Source: Cyclostephanos tholiformis (lineage: Eukaryota > Bacillariophyta > Thalassiosirophyceae > Thalassiosirales > Thalassiosiraceae). From it: a stretch of 10,214 nucleotides of DNA. Positions 1 through 6,698 of the stretch are shown here, one piece after another (within the stretch, counting starts at the first letter, position 1; the number at the start of each line of letters is the position of its first letter). The stretch covers positions 1 through 10,214 of the forward strand of contig JALLPB010004835.1 in NCBI GenBank assembly GCA_036939975.1, given 5' to 3'. The notes under the pieces were generated by a model. It was not told the DNA's origin, searched no databases, and worked only from the letters and a program-made list of their open reading frames with translations. The translations under genes and the position numbers were made by a program.

Positions 1-998
1 TGTGTCGCATCCTTCATTCCCCCTTGTGCAAGATGATTTGTGCAATCAACAATGTATAGAAGTGCAAAAGGATTATTGACTCCTGCAGCTAAGACATCCA
101 ACAGGGGAACTGTTTTTATTGTTGCACCATCACTGAAGACAGTGATCCCAAAAGTACTTGCTTCACACAAGAGGCTCTTCATCTGCTCCTTCCAGTTAGT
201 TTCATGGAGGGCATCGAGGTACCGACCCCCAATTGATTGCCGGGTGGGTGCATTGTACCGGCCAACAGTTTTGGCTATCTCAATTACTTTCAAAAACTTA
301 GGGTCTTCAGCTAATGAGAATGGTAGACAGTTACTATGAATGAAATCCGTGATTGCTACATGCAACTTCTCTGGTGCATGCAGATCAATGACATTGGCGT
401 TAGCACAAAGCTTCAACTGCTTTTGTGGACCCCTTTCAGCCTTGTATGAGAAGAGGCTTCCAATAGTTGATACTTCATCTGGGGGAGAGGAATTCATGGA
501 TCGCTTGCAGGGAAGTTCAAGTACACAAATACCGTCCGTTGTTTCTCCTCCAACCTTGTTGTCCATGCACTTACCTCCCACTCCCCCATCCTTGTTGCCT
601 GTGCGCTTACCTCCCAGTGAGTCTTGCATCCTCACCTGAAGGTTACTGATGGTGTCATTGAGTATAGTCTTGCGGGCGTTTGTGTCAGATTTATTCTGAA
701 TCTTGGATAAGTGGAGGTCCCGATATTGCCTGATTTTTGGTAATGGAATGTTACCGTCACAAAACCGAATGCTTTCACCTGGAACTTTGGCAACATGTGC
801 CAGAGCTCTTGGAGCACTGTCCCCTTTAAAAGCGGATCTACCCACTGGACACCAACCACAGGTCCAACCACATACCATGTTTCCAGCAGAGCCTGGGATT
901 AACACCTTGTTCATCATCGGGCAATCCCAAATACTGGTGAGAATTGGGAGAGGTAACTGAATGTGGTCATCGGGATCATTAATGCTTTCTTCTTCCAT
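1..998 (-). CDS. hAT-like transposase (BED-like zinc finger + DUF659), N-terminal 332 residues, cut by window edge
   Basis: An uninterrupted minus-strand frame begins at ATG 998 and stays open for 332 codons to the window edge, so no stop codon is seen. In-frame stops lie just upstream, which supports this start. Residues 45-80 form a BED-like C2HC zinc finger: C47-x2-C50, H68 and C80, with W45 and a phenylalanine-glycine pair at 57/59. Residues 129-152 are an imperfect 12-residue tandem repeat beginning GGK. From about residue 215 the protein matches the DUF659 region of hAT transposases as I know it: a LPFSL-EDPKF stretch (225-235), P-x-R-x2-IGG (251-258), and FSDGATIKTVPLL (288-300). D290 is the likely first catalytic Asp of the RNase H-fold DDE core. 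The rest of the catalytic core and the hAT dimerisation domain would be beyond the left edge. This frame shows no break. It would cut and paste its own element in the nucleus. The exact hAT subfamily is uncertain. Confidence 0.85.
   Translation of the reverse strand, partial: MEEESINDPDDHIQLPLPILTSIWDCPMMNKVLIPGSAGNMVCGWTCGWCPVGRSAFKGDSAPRALAHVAKVPGESIRFCDGNIPLPKIRQYRDLHLSKIQNKSDTNARKTILNDTISNLQVRMQDSLGGKRTGNKDGGVGGKCMDNKVGGETTDGICVLELPCKRSMNSSPPDEVSTIGSLFSYKAERGPQKQLKLCANANVIDLHAPEKLHVAITDFIHSNCLPFSLAEDPKFLKVIEIAKTVGRYNAPTRQSIGGRYLDALHETNWKEQMKSLLCEASTFGITVFSDGATIKTVPLLDVLAAGVNNPFALLYIVDCTNHLAQGGMKDAT
543..614 (-). repeat. Two-copy 36-bp tandem repeat inside hAT transposase
   Basis: Residues 129-140 and 141-152 of the transposase are imperfect copies of one 12-residue unit (GGK-x4-NK-type, glycine-rich). 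It lies in the linker between the zinc finger and the DUF659 region. Each copy also contains a GGTAAG string resembling a splice donor, but the frame stays open across both, so no intron is needed. Confidence 0.6.
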
Positions 999-1119
999 TG
1001 TGATATAATCAAGATACCTATTTATTAGAAACTGAATGAGCAAAAAGGTGAGCAGTGGTTGACAAAAACAGATCAAAACAAGTGTAGACAGTCCGGACAA
1101 AATGGCATGACAAGGAATA

Positions 1120-1164
1120 GTTAGGGTTAGGGTTTTCGTCGCAACTGTTTTTGTCGCAACTGTT
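1120..1164. repeat. Subterminal repeats of the hAT element: TTAGGG x2 and a 15-bp direct repeat x2
   Basis: Bases 1121-1132 read TTAGGGTTAGGG, two units of the common telomeric hexamer. Immediately after come two copies of GTCGCAACTGTT at 1138-1149 and 1153-1164 (15-bp period). Their position just inside the predicted hAT terminus suggests transposase-binding subterminal repeats. Two TTAGGG units are too few to imply a telomere. Confidence 0.55.
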
Positions 1165-1243
1165 GCCACACTAGATTTCGGCATCAAAGGTCTATCATAC
1201 GCCCATGTCTAGTATCCCTCCCCTCCCCCCCGCCGAATCCAAA

Positions 1244-1331
1244 CTCCCTCTCCATCACAAACTGGTGGGTAAACGTTTGCAGCCATTTGACGACGACATA
1301 CAACCAGCACCAGTTTGTGATGGAGAGGGAG
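1244..1331. repeat. Perfect 24-bp inverted repeat with 40-nt loop (hairpin)
   Basis: The arm at 1244-1267 (starting CTCCCTCTCC) is the exact reverse complement of 1308-1331 (ending GGAGAGGGAG), with a 40-nt spacer. A fully paired 24-bp stem is far longer than expected by chance. I see no flanking target duplication, so a miniature transposon is not supported. It could be a hairpin RNA, a cruciform or the remnant of an inverted duplication. Confidence 0.85.
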
Positions 1332-1389
1332 CCCAGAAACGATGGACGAGAGGCAACGAGTCATAGTCACGGGGTCAGATTCCCCTGCC

Positions 1390-1482
1390 CGCCGGACAGA
1401 CCAGCCTACCGACCCACCAACCGAGGCGGCGGATCGACCTACCGACCGAGCGACCGACCGAGACCAATGGACCAACCTACCG
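1390..1482. repeat. Degenerate ACCG-type simple repeat
   Basis: The stretch is dominated by near-tandem CCGACC, CTACCGA and GACCGAG units, best preserved around 1438-1463. It is a decayed microsatellite with no coding meaning that I can support. Confidence 0.55.
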
Positions 1483-1568
1483 AGGATCCGTGGCAGACGA
1501 CGCGATCGGCGGCGACGACATAATCGCGCCGCCTCTGATCGTGTGCGCGCCGGTCCCCTCGACGTACG

Positions 1569-2756
1569 TCATCGACTGGGTGATACGATATTAGTGCTGA
1601 AGTACTGCACCATCCTGACGGTCACCCGATGACCCTTCTGGTTCCGGTCCGTGCCGCCGATGCCGAAGGTGCCCCAGCGGAGCATGCGGGAATTCTGCAC
1701 GTCCATGGCCGTGAACGCGAACATGCGCCACCGGCTGTGCTTCTCGCACGGATGTGGACCGGACTCGCTGATCCGATATGTCACCTCCTTCCTTGGGTTG
1801 AGGCGCTTGTGCCAGTGCTTGCGCAGGCTGGTGTATTCCCCGGAGGCAACGTTCGTCGGTTCCATCTGCTTCACGATCCGCGAGCTCTGGAGTTGCGCCA
1901 TGGCATCCTCGAGGGTCAGTTGTCCGTCGTCGGTCCCGCCACGATCGATTGTGCGGAATTGCCGGGGGGGCAGGTCCAATCCCCGAGTCCATTGTAGTAG
2001 TCGATATCGAACGAGTTGGCGGCATGGTAGATATCGGACGGGACGTGGGGGACGCTCCGGCCGAGGGGATTGTAAAATCCAAGACCTCGGGACTTCTTGT
2101 CCAATGGAGACGTCCACGAGTGGAGGACGCACATGGACGTCGTCGATGATGCGCCGCCGCCCGTAGTCTTGTGTTATATGATGGATGGATGGGGGGGGAA
2201 ATGGGAGATGCGGAATGACGGATCGGCGACAAACGTGCATGTTAGACTTTTTCGACCAACGGCACGCACACCGCCCCACGCATTAAGTAGCAATGAGTAC
2301 CATTCAATGACATGCAAACGAACTCACCCCCTCCTGCATCTCCCTACTTGCGGCGCGTCGGCGTAAGACGGTGGACGGCAAACTCGGCGAGGAGGAAGAC
2401 AAGGTCGTCCTGTCCCCCTCCTCCTCCTCCTCCGTCATTCCTTCGGGGGGGGATGGATTTGGCACTGCCACCGACGCCTTCTCCTCACGGAGCTGCGGCT
2501 TCAATGGCTTGAGCAACAACGTGACCTCGGAGATTGATGTGTTGATGTCCCCCAACAATTGGGGTATGTTGGATGACAGCGTCGTGCCGAGTGTCTCGTC
2601 GACGATGCAGGAATACTTGGCGGCGGCCGGGTCAAAGATGATGCCGATTGCCGATGCCAGCAATAGAGTCGCCGCGAGGACGAGGAGGAGGGCCGCGGAC
2701 GGGGACAACGACATCCTCGTGGAGCCCGTCGTCGCCCAGAAGGCGCTTGGCTTCAT
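1569..2756 (-). CDS. Unrecognised single-pass membrane-anchored protein; two exons, with a frame break near 1964-1970
   Basis: Exon 1 runs from ATG 2756 to 2328, exactly 143 codons. Residues about 20-41 are a hydrophobic Leu/Ala stretch ending GIIF, a signal anchor. Then come a linker with an EEEEEG run and a Ser-rich part. A 160-nt intron (2168-2327) joins exon 1 in phase 0 to exon 2, which continues in the believable frame: SRGLGFYNPLG, then SDIYHAANSFDIDYYNGLGDW. That frame stops at 1916-1918. A neighbouring frame carries a believable C-terminus (TLEDAMAQLQSS, RKHWHKRLNPRKEV, KHSRWRMFAFTAMDV) to TGA at 1569-1571. The change of frame falls at or just after seven C on the coding strand. A one-base indel there, or a second very short intron, would join the two. 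I do not recognise the family. The product is probably a type II membrane protein of the secretory pathway. The gene lies head-to-head with the ArgRS gene, with a transposon in between. Confidence 0.55.
2168..2327 (-). other. Predicted GT-AG intron, 160 nt
   Basis: On the minus strand the donor is GAGGGG|GTGAGT, close to the spliceosomal consensus. The acceptor is ACACAAG|ACTACGG, preceded by a pyrimidine-rich tract (a C8 run and CCATCCATCCATC). Splicing removes the in-frame stop of exon 1 at 2304-2306 and restores, without a phase shift, the frame encoding the GFYNPLG...DIYHAANSFD segment. Agreement of both sites with the reading frame makes it credible. Confidence 0.7.
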
Positions 2757-2884
2757 GGTCAGGTTCTTCAAGGGTGCGGCGCGTCAATAAAAAAGAACAG
2801 GCTTGGTGAGGAGCAACTTACCTTGTAATAATAATATCGTGAGATTTATGGATTAAAATAAAGGGGCAGAGGTGATGGCATCAG

Positions 2885-3090
2885 CTGGTTAGAAAAAGAG
2901 TGGCGCAACTCAGTGACGCATGGCCCGGGACTAAAGTGCCCTGTACATGCCCGTAGAGCCCAGTACAAGCAGTTTTACTTTGGTTTTACTAACCAGTCCC
3001 GAGTGGCTTTTACTACATACTGTTTAGTCAAAACTGCCGGTGAAGGGGTAGTAAAAGTAAAAAAAATTAAGTAAAACTAGTTTTACTTAA
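2885..3090. repeat. Nested foldback region with AGTAAAA/TTTTACT motif cluster and a 24-bp perfect palindrome
   Basis: Inverted pairs seen: 2885-2892 CTGGTTAG with 2989-2996 CTAACCAG; CGGGACT (2926-2932) with AGTCCCG (2995-3001); CTTTTACTAC (3007-3016) with GTAGTAAAAG (3048-3057). Bases 3067-3090 are a perfect 24-bp palindrome centred on ACTAGT. GTTTTACT or its complement occurs at 2972, 2983, 3070 and 3080, with related CTTTTACT/AGTAAAAG at 3007 and 3050. It may be a decayed foldback element or MITE, or an operator-like cluster. No target duplication was identified. Confidence 0.6.
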
Positions 3091-3186
3091 GTAAATAAAA
3101 ACCTAGTGTCCAAGTTGAGGTAGTAGATGTTGTGGTCTGATGAGGCAAATTCATGGAAGATTCCAGAGAAGTTGTTCCAATCAAGT

Positions 3187-3189
3187 TTA
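3187..3189. repeat. Left target-site duplication TTA
   Basis: TTA directly precedes the left terminal inverted repeat and matches TTA at 6854-6856. A 3-bp TTA/TWA duplication is the hallmark of PIF/Harbinger insertion. Confidence 0.85.
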
Positions 3190-3204
3190 GGCTGGGATTA
3201 TGTT
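3190..3204 (+). repeat. Left terminal inverted repeat of the Harbinger element
   Basis: Fifteen bases, GGCTGGGATTATGTT, perfectly inverted at 6839-6853. A looser match continues for about four more bases (TGGCA against CGGGA). The 5'-GG start is of the G/A-rich kind seen in this superfamily. Confidence 0.9.
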
Positions 3205-3264
3205 TGGCATATAGACAGCCGGATAGGTTTTTGTCAAGAATCCACGATTGAAATTTCCCTCCGA

Positions 3265-3454
3265 CTGTCTTCCCGGCTGTTCGGTCTCCAAAATTCTGAT
3301 TATATTCGCTTGAATAGAAAAAAATGTGCCAAAAAAGGCATGAACGGAAAAAGTTGGAAAGAATCTTCCCGACTATCCAAAATTTATTTCCCGGGTGCCC
3401 AGGAAATAGCTTCTTCCCGGCCACCCGGGAAGCCCCATCCAGATTGCCGGGAAG
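3265..3454. repeat. Left subterminal CTTCCCGG motif array of the Harbinger element
   Basis: CTTCCCG-type motifs recur at 3269-3284 (CTTCCCGGCTGTTCGG), 3365-3379 (CTTCCCGACTATCCA), 3413-3420, inverted at 3425-3432, and inverted at 3447-3454 (CCGGGAAG). The pair at 3413-3432 forms an 8-bp stem with a 4-nt loop. The same motif appears near the right end at 6816-6830 (CTTCCCGGCTATCCA). Repeats shared by both subterminal regions are plausible binding sites for the transposase or its partner protein. No gene is seen between the left TIR and the transposase start. Confidence 0.6.
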
Positions 3455-3518
3455 ATTTTTTCTGTGATAGTAATCTCTTATGCCCCCTACATCATCCCCT
3501 CCTCCGGCAGTCTCCATC

Positions 3519-5033
3519 ATGGACTCCTATCTTGACGCCCTTCTTGATTAAACTGGTGGCTCCGTCACGTACCAGGACGTCCGTGCTGTGGTCATTGAGG
3601 ATGTACGATCGGAGATTTGCGATCCAGTCTTTGTGGCTTTACAAAGTCTTTGCCGGATAACTGGCGATCAAATTGATCGTTTTGATCCCCTTTGTTCATC
3701 TCCACCGGGTGTTCCCCTCTTGCACCCTCATTCTTACTCGGTCTATCCATCCAACGAGGACAGTGCCACGGGCAGGGAGAAGCTGCGCCTTTGTGCATCT
3801 CCTAAGTATTTCCACAGGATAGGCCAATATGAGACGCCATCCTTCTACAAAGAGTTTCTTTTGCATGAGCGCGTTCATGTGCCTAGCGGATGTATGGTGT
3901 TGATGAGGGAAATGACGGACCATACGTCACAAAATCCAAAGAGCAGCTTTTGCTTGATGTTTCGTATGCCGCTTTTCATGGTGTTGAGTATTGTTAGACG
4001 GTTCATCGTGGAGGGTTGGGTTGGCTTGACTAATCATTGCCGGACTAATGATCATCTTCAGATTAAGACCAAACTTCTTGTGCTTGGGTCTCTCTTGATG
4101 CTTGGAGGAACAATACAGTCGTTCCGCCAACTGAAACCGTTGACGCATACAATATGCACCTCTGATCATAGCAATTTTTTCCTGTGTTTTGTCAAGCATA
4201 TTGCAGGCATATCGCACGAATATGTATTCATGCCACGCTCGCCTGAAGAGTTAAAACCGATCATGCAGAGGTACGAGGAGGAAGGTATGCCAGGAGTTGC
4301 CGGTTCGGTCGATGTTGTCCACGTGAAAAGAGCAATTTGTCCGGCGGGGGATTATAATCGCTCAAAGGGTAAGGAATCATATCCCTCCCTTGCTTTTGAG
4401 TGTATTACTGATTTCGATCGCCGTATTCTTGGAGTGTTTGGTCCGCAGTTTGGGAGCAACAACGACAAACATATTGTCAAGATTGACGACAATATTCGTT
4501 TTCTAAACGAGGGATGGCTTTCTGACGTCGAGTGGCAATATTATGCCGAGGATGGGAGTATAGCCAGCAGTACCGGTGTGTACGTCCTGTGTGACAACGG
4601 CTACATCTGCTGGCCAACCACGATTTGCCCATTCATGGGCGCAAAGATTAACGGTCGGCTCGAAGATTACTTCTCGTCGAAAGTGGAGAGTTTACGAAAG
4701 GATGTTGAATGCGTGTTTGGGATCTTAAAGTCACGCTGGGCATCTCTCGACAAGGGATTTAAGTATTTGGAAGTTGAGACTTGTGGGCATATTTTTATGA
4801 CTTGCGCGGTACTTCACAACATGATGCTAAGCGAGATGGTGCGGGAGGGTAAGCCTCCTCGTCTGCAACGTGGAGCCCACTTGGCCAGTGCTGGAATGTG
4901 GCTCGAGGGACCATCGGAGATCCTTCCAGTTCCAGGGAACGATGACGCGGTAAAGTTAAAAAAAGCATTCGATCTGCGGAGGTTACAGCTATGTCATCAT
5001 CTACGCATTTGGAAGGAAAAGGTCGGAGCATAA
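3519..5033 (+). CDS. PIF/Harbinger-type DDE transposase (Plant_tran-like), probably interrupted by a TAA at codon 11
   Basis: The frame is open from 3552 to TAA/TGA-free coding end 5033, giving about 493 residues after the break. The nearest upstream ATG in the same frame is 3519 (MDSYLDALLD), followed directly by TAA at 3549-3551 and then TGGSVTYQDVRAVVIEDVRSE, which reads as continued protein. This suggests a nonsense mutation; a downstream ATG near 3891 is the alternative start. The catalytic core is recognisable: D in GSVDVVHV (codon 4311), D in VLCDNGYICWP (codon 4593) and E in RKDVECVFGILKSRW (codon 4707), with DYNRSKGKE and LAFECITDFDRRILGVFGPQFGS between. This is the RNase H-fold core of the Plant_tran/DDE_Tnp_4 group. 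After the first Asp it has HVKRAICP, where I would expect Trp at the Arg. A helical putative DNA-binding part precedes the core. The enzyme would excise and insert the element at TTA in the nucleus. Confidence 0.88.
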
Positions 5034-5102
5034 TCACGTTAAACTACTAGACTTAATTTAAGATATACATTGAAACTTAATCTAAATCATATTTAAGAAC
5101 TA
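5034..5102. other. AT-rich gap between convergent Harbinger genes
   Basis: Sixty-nine bases separate the two stop codons and contain only AT-rich sequence (TTAATTTAAG, CTTAATC, ATATTTAAG). The 3' ends and poly(A) sites of both genes must lie here or overlap the neighbour, so overlapping antisense 3' ends are likely. Confidence 0.5.
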
Positions 5103-6698
5103 CTACATGTTGCCATTTGTCATCGGGGAATCTACAACGCTGCTCGAAGTTGCTATAATAGAGCCATTACCGTCTACACGCCGCCTCTTGAGAAATGGTA
5201 GCTCCGAAAGAAGGTCGTGCGCAGTTTGATCGTAGTCCTCTTCTCCCTGTCCGTTGATCCGATTTTGTACTTTCACATACGAATCCTTGAACTGCGCCAA
5301 CAACGACAGCTGCTCTTTGACTTGGTCGATAGTTCCGGAGTCAACTGTCTGGGCCATCAACTGTGCCTTCGACGCAAGCATCGACTCTTCCGCAAGCTGA
5401 CGATTACTCCCGTGAACCTCAATTATCTTGTCTCTCTCCCTTCTTTCCACTGTGTCTTTTCGATTTTCTTTGCGGAGCGTTTCACGAGTTGGTCCAGTGG
5501 GCACAGTAGTTGGATCCACAATGACATCTGGATTGCACCTGTGGACAAGAACTGCAAGGAGCAAATGAGTTGTAGGATTGGCCAACCACCACCCATCGGG
5601 TACCTCCGACATCAATTGCTCATCGTTATTTGAGGGCACATATACAAACCCCTGCGCCGCAGACCACTTCGTCAAGATAAATTCGTTACGCATGTCAATG
5701 AGACTCCTCCCGCTCGGGATTTGGTGCAAAGGAGTACTGACACCCCTGACCATTGCCGCCATCGCACGGACATTCTTCAAAACATCGGTGGCCTTTGTTA
5801 GTAGGCCATCAGCACTTGTCCCCTTTGCGCGGAAGTACTTTTCCAGCATCATTGCCCTGAGCGCGCAGTCAGAAAAACGATCAATGGGAATAGAACGAAT
5901 AAATGACTTGTACTTATCCTGTACGCGCTCCGCAATTTCTTGCCTGCGCATCGTCCTCATACTCTTGACCAACGTTAGGGCTTCGACCATGTAAACTGCT
6001 TCAACGGCGCAGCGGTTAGCTGCTGAGATTGGACGGCGCTCCATGTAATGAGCCGTACGCTCATTCACATCGTACTCATTCGCTGTATAATCGGTTATGT
6101 CAAACGAAGGGATATCCACAGATGCATCCAACCCACACAAGGAAGAAGCAGCGTCATCGTGATCATCTTTTTCGCCACCACCGCCATCGTCATCATCGGC
6201 CTCAGTCAACTGACTCTCAACGTTACCATCCTGCGCGCTAGCAACAGACGTGTCTTCCCCATCCTGCGCGCTAGCAACAGACGTGTCTTCCTTTGGCGGC
6301 GCGCTCCGGTATTTGTAATCAGGATGATGCCGGCAGCAGTACCGAGCTACCGTGTCATCGTAGCCCTCCCGTCGCTCCCACGCACTCTGACAGAGATGAT
6401 GCACAACGGTGTCGCATCCCTCCTTTTGGCACGGCATAGGCTTCAAGTTATGGTACTCACAAATAATTGCCTGCGCCCAATCGCAAAGGTAGCGCGGAGG
6501 AGGGGGGGAAACATCCCCCTCATCATTAGATTCGCGAGGGGACGAGGCCAAGGAGGGGCCTGGACAATCTGCCACGAGAGCGGTGCATTGGAAGGGAGAG
6601 ATCGACAAGAGATGGAATGATGCTCGTGCGTCTTGTATGCTTGTCTTCTCTTTTTTTAATGATCCCCGCAGAGAGGCCTCCAAAAATGCTCCCGCCAT
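5103..6698 (-). CDS. Harbinger-element accessory protein with PHD-like Cys/His domain and coiled-coil tail (ORF2)
   Basis: Open for 531 residues from ATG 6698 to TAG 5103-5105, with no alternative Met before the Cys-rich domain (next is M88 inside it). Residues 72-125 carry C72, C80, C90, C95, H100/H101, C103, C121/C122 and H124/H125, around HHLCQ and W107. This is a C4HC3-like zinc-binding pattern similar to PHD fingers but with its own spacing. Residues 137-158 are two copies of an 11-residue unit (EDTSVASAQDG). Residues 163-215 are acidic. Residues 225-400 are mostly helical and unrecognised, with GWW at 369-371. Residues 405-482 are charged and heptad-like, a likely coiled coil. KRRR (504-507) may be a nuclear signal. 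It lies inside the element, convergent with the transposase. Known Harbinger partners are Myb/SANT proteins that aid nuclear import and DNA binding. I see no Myb motif, so an equivalent role is only an inference. Confidence 0.75.
   Translation of the reverse strand: MAGAFLEASLRGSLKKEKTSIQDARASFHLLSISPFQCTALVADCPGPSLASSPRESNDEGDVSPPPPRYLCDWAQAIICEYHNLKPMPCQKEGCDTVVHHLCQSAWERREGYDDTVARYCCRHHPDYKYRSAPPKEDTSVASAQDGEDTSVASAQDGNVESQLTEADDDDGGGGEKDDHDDAASSLCGLDASVDIPSFDITDYTANEYDVNERTAHYMERRPISAANRCAVEAVYMVEALTLVKSMRTMRRQEIAERVQDKYKSFIRSIPIDRFSDCALRAMMLEKYFRAKGTSADGLLTKATDVLKNVRAMAAMVRGVSTPLHQIPSGRSLIDMRNEFILTKWSAAQGFVYVPSNNDEQLMSEVPDGWWLANPTTHLLLAVLVHRCNPDVIVDPTTVPTGPTRETLRKENRKDTVERRERDKIIEVHGSNRQLAEESMLASKAQLMAQTVDSGTIDQVKEQLSLLAQFKDSYVKVQNRINGQGEEDYDQTAHDLLSELPFLKRRRVDGNGSIIATSSSVVDSPMTNGNM
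6226..6291 (-). repeat. Perfect 33-bp tandem duplication within ORF2
   Basis: Bases 6226-6258 and 6259-6291 are identical and adjacent, and encode two copies of EDTSVASAQDG. Complete identity implies a recent duplication; it keeps the frame and lies in a low-complexity linker after the zinc-binding domain. Confidence 0.9.

Larger units (their letters stand above)
1..1173 (-). mobile_element. hAT-family DNA transposon, 5' part (rest beyond left edge)
   Basis: The minus-strand transposase gene (start at 998) identifies the element as hAT-like. Read on the minus strand, the sequence beginning at 1173 starts TAGTGTGGCAAC. TAGTG fits the YARNG consensus known for hAT terminal inverted repeats. 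It is followed by two copies of CAGTTGCGAC spaced 15 bp apart (1138-1164 on the plus strand), which resembles the subterminal motif arrays that hAT transposases bind. The next 8 bp outside, gatttcgg (1174-1181), would be the target-site duplication. The other end lies outside the window, so the boundary is a prediction. The family call rests on the protein and is much firmer than the end point. Confidence 0.6.
1174..1568. other. Non-coding spacer between the hAT end and the membrane-protein gene
   Basis: No convincing gene is present. The stretch holds a perfect 24-bp inverted repeat (1244-1331) and a degenerate ACCG/GACC simple repeat at about 1390-1482. Open frames over the simple repeat give low-complexity, Arg/Ser-rich or Arg/Asp/Pro-rich translations and are not believable proteins. 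This region would be the 3' flank of the minus-strand gene ending at 1569. Confidence 0.6.
2757..3189. other. AT-rich upstream spacer of the head-to-head gene pair, with foldback structure
   Basis: No gene is seen. The stretch contains nested inverted repeats (2885-3090), many AGTAAAA/TTTTACT motifs, and the left TTA flank of the Harbinger insertion. Before that insertion it was continuous with 6857-7072, forming about 650 bp between the start codons of two divergently transcribed genes, so promoter elements of both should lie here. I cannot point to a clear TATA box or initiator. Confidence 0.55.

Noticed and set aside
543..640. Introns in the hAT transposase suggested by three donor-like strings (CAGGTGAGG and two GGAGGTAAG)
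   Set aside because: The frame stays open and in register across them, and two of the strings are part of a tandem protein repeat.
40..960. Several plus-strand frames of 60-99 codons at the left edge
   Set aside because: They are shadows of the minus-strand hAT transposase, which has recognisable motifs through the whole stretch.
1120..1132. Interstitial telomere or former chromosome end
   Set aside because: Only two TTAGGG units, inside the predicted end of a transposon; too short to mean a telomere.
1209..1632. Frames over the ACCG simple repeat
   Set aside because: Translations are low-complexity and change frame-independently with the repeat; no gene-like signal.
1591..2232. A 213-codon minus-strand frame and plus-strand frames (122 and 171 codons) over the membrane-protein gene
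   Set aside because: They are Arg/Pro/Ser-rich and lack domain-like composition. The spliced frame with a matching intron phase is better supported.
3083..3660. Frames of 177 (plus) and 145 (minus) codons across the left Harbinger end
   Set aside because: They cross the transposon boundary at 3190, so they cannot be conserved genes of either the host or the element.
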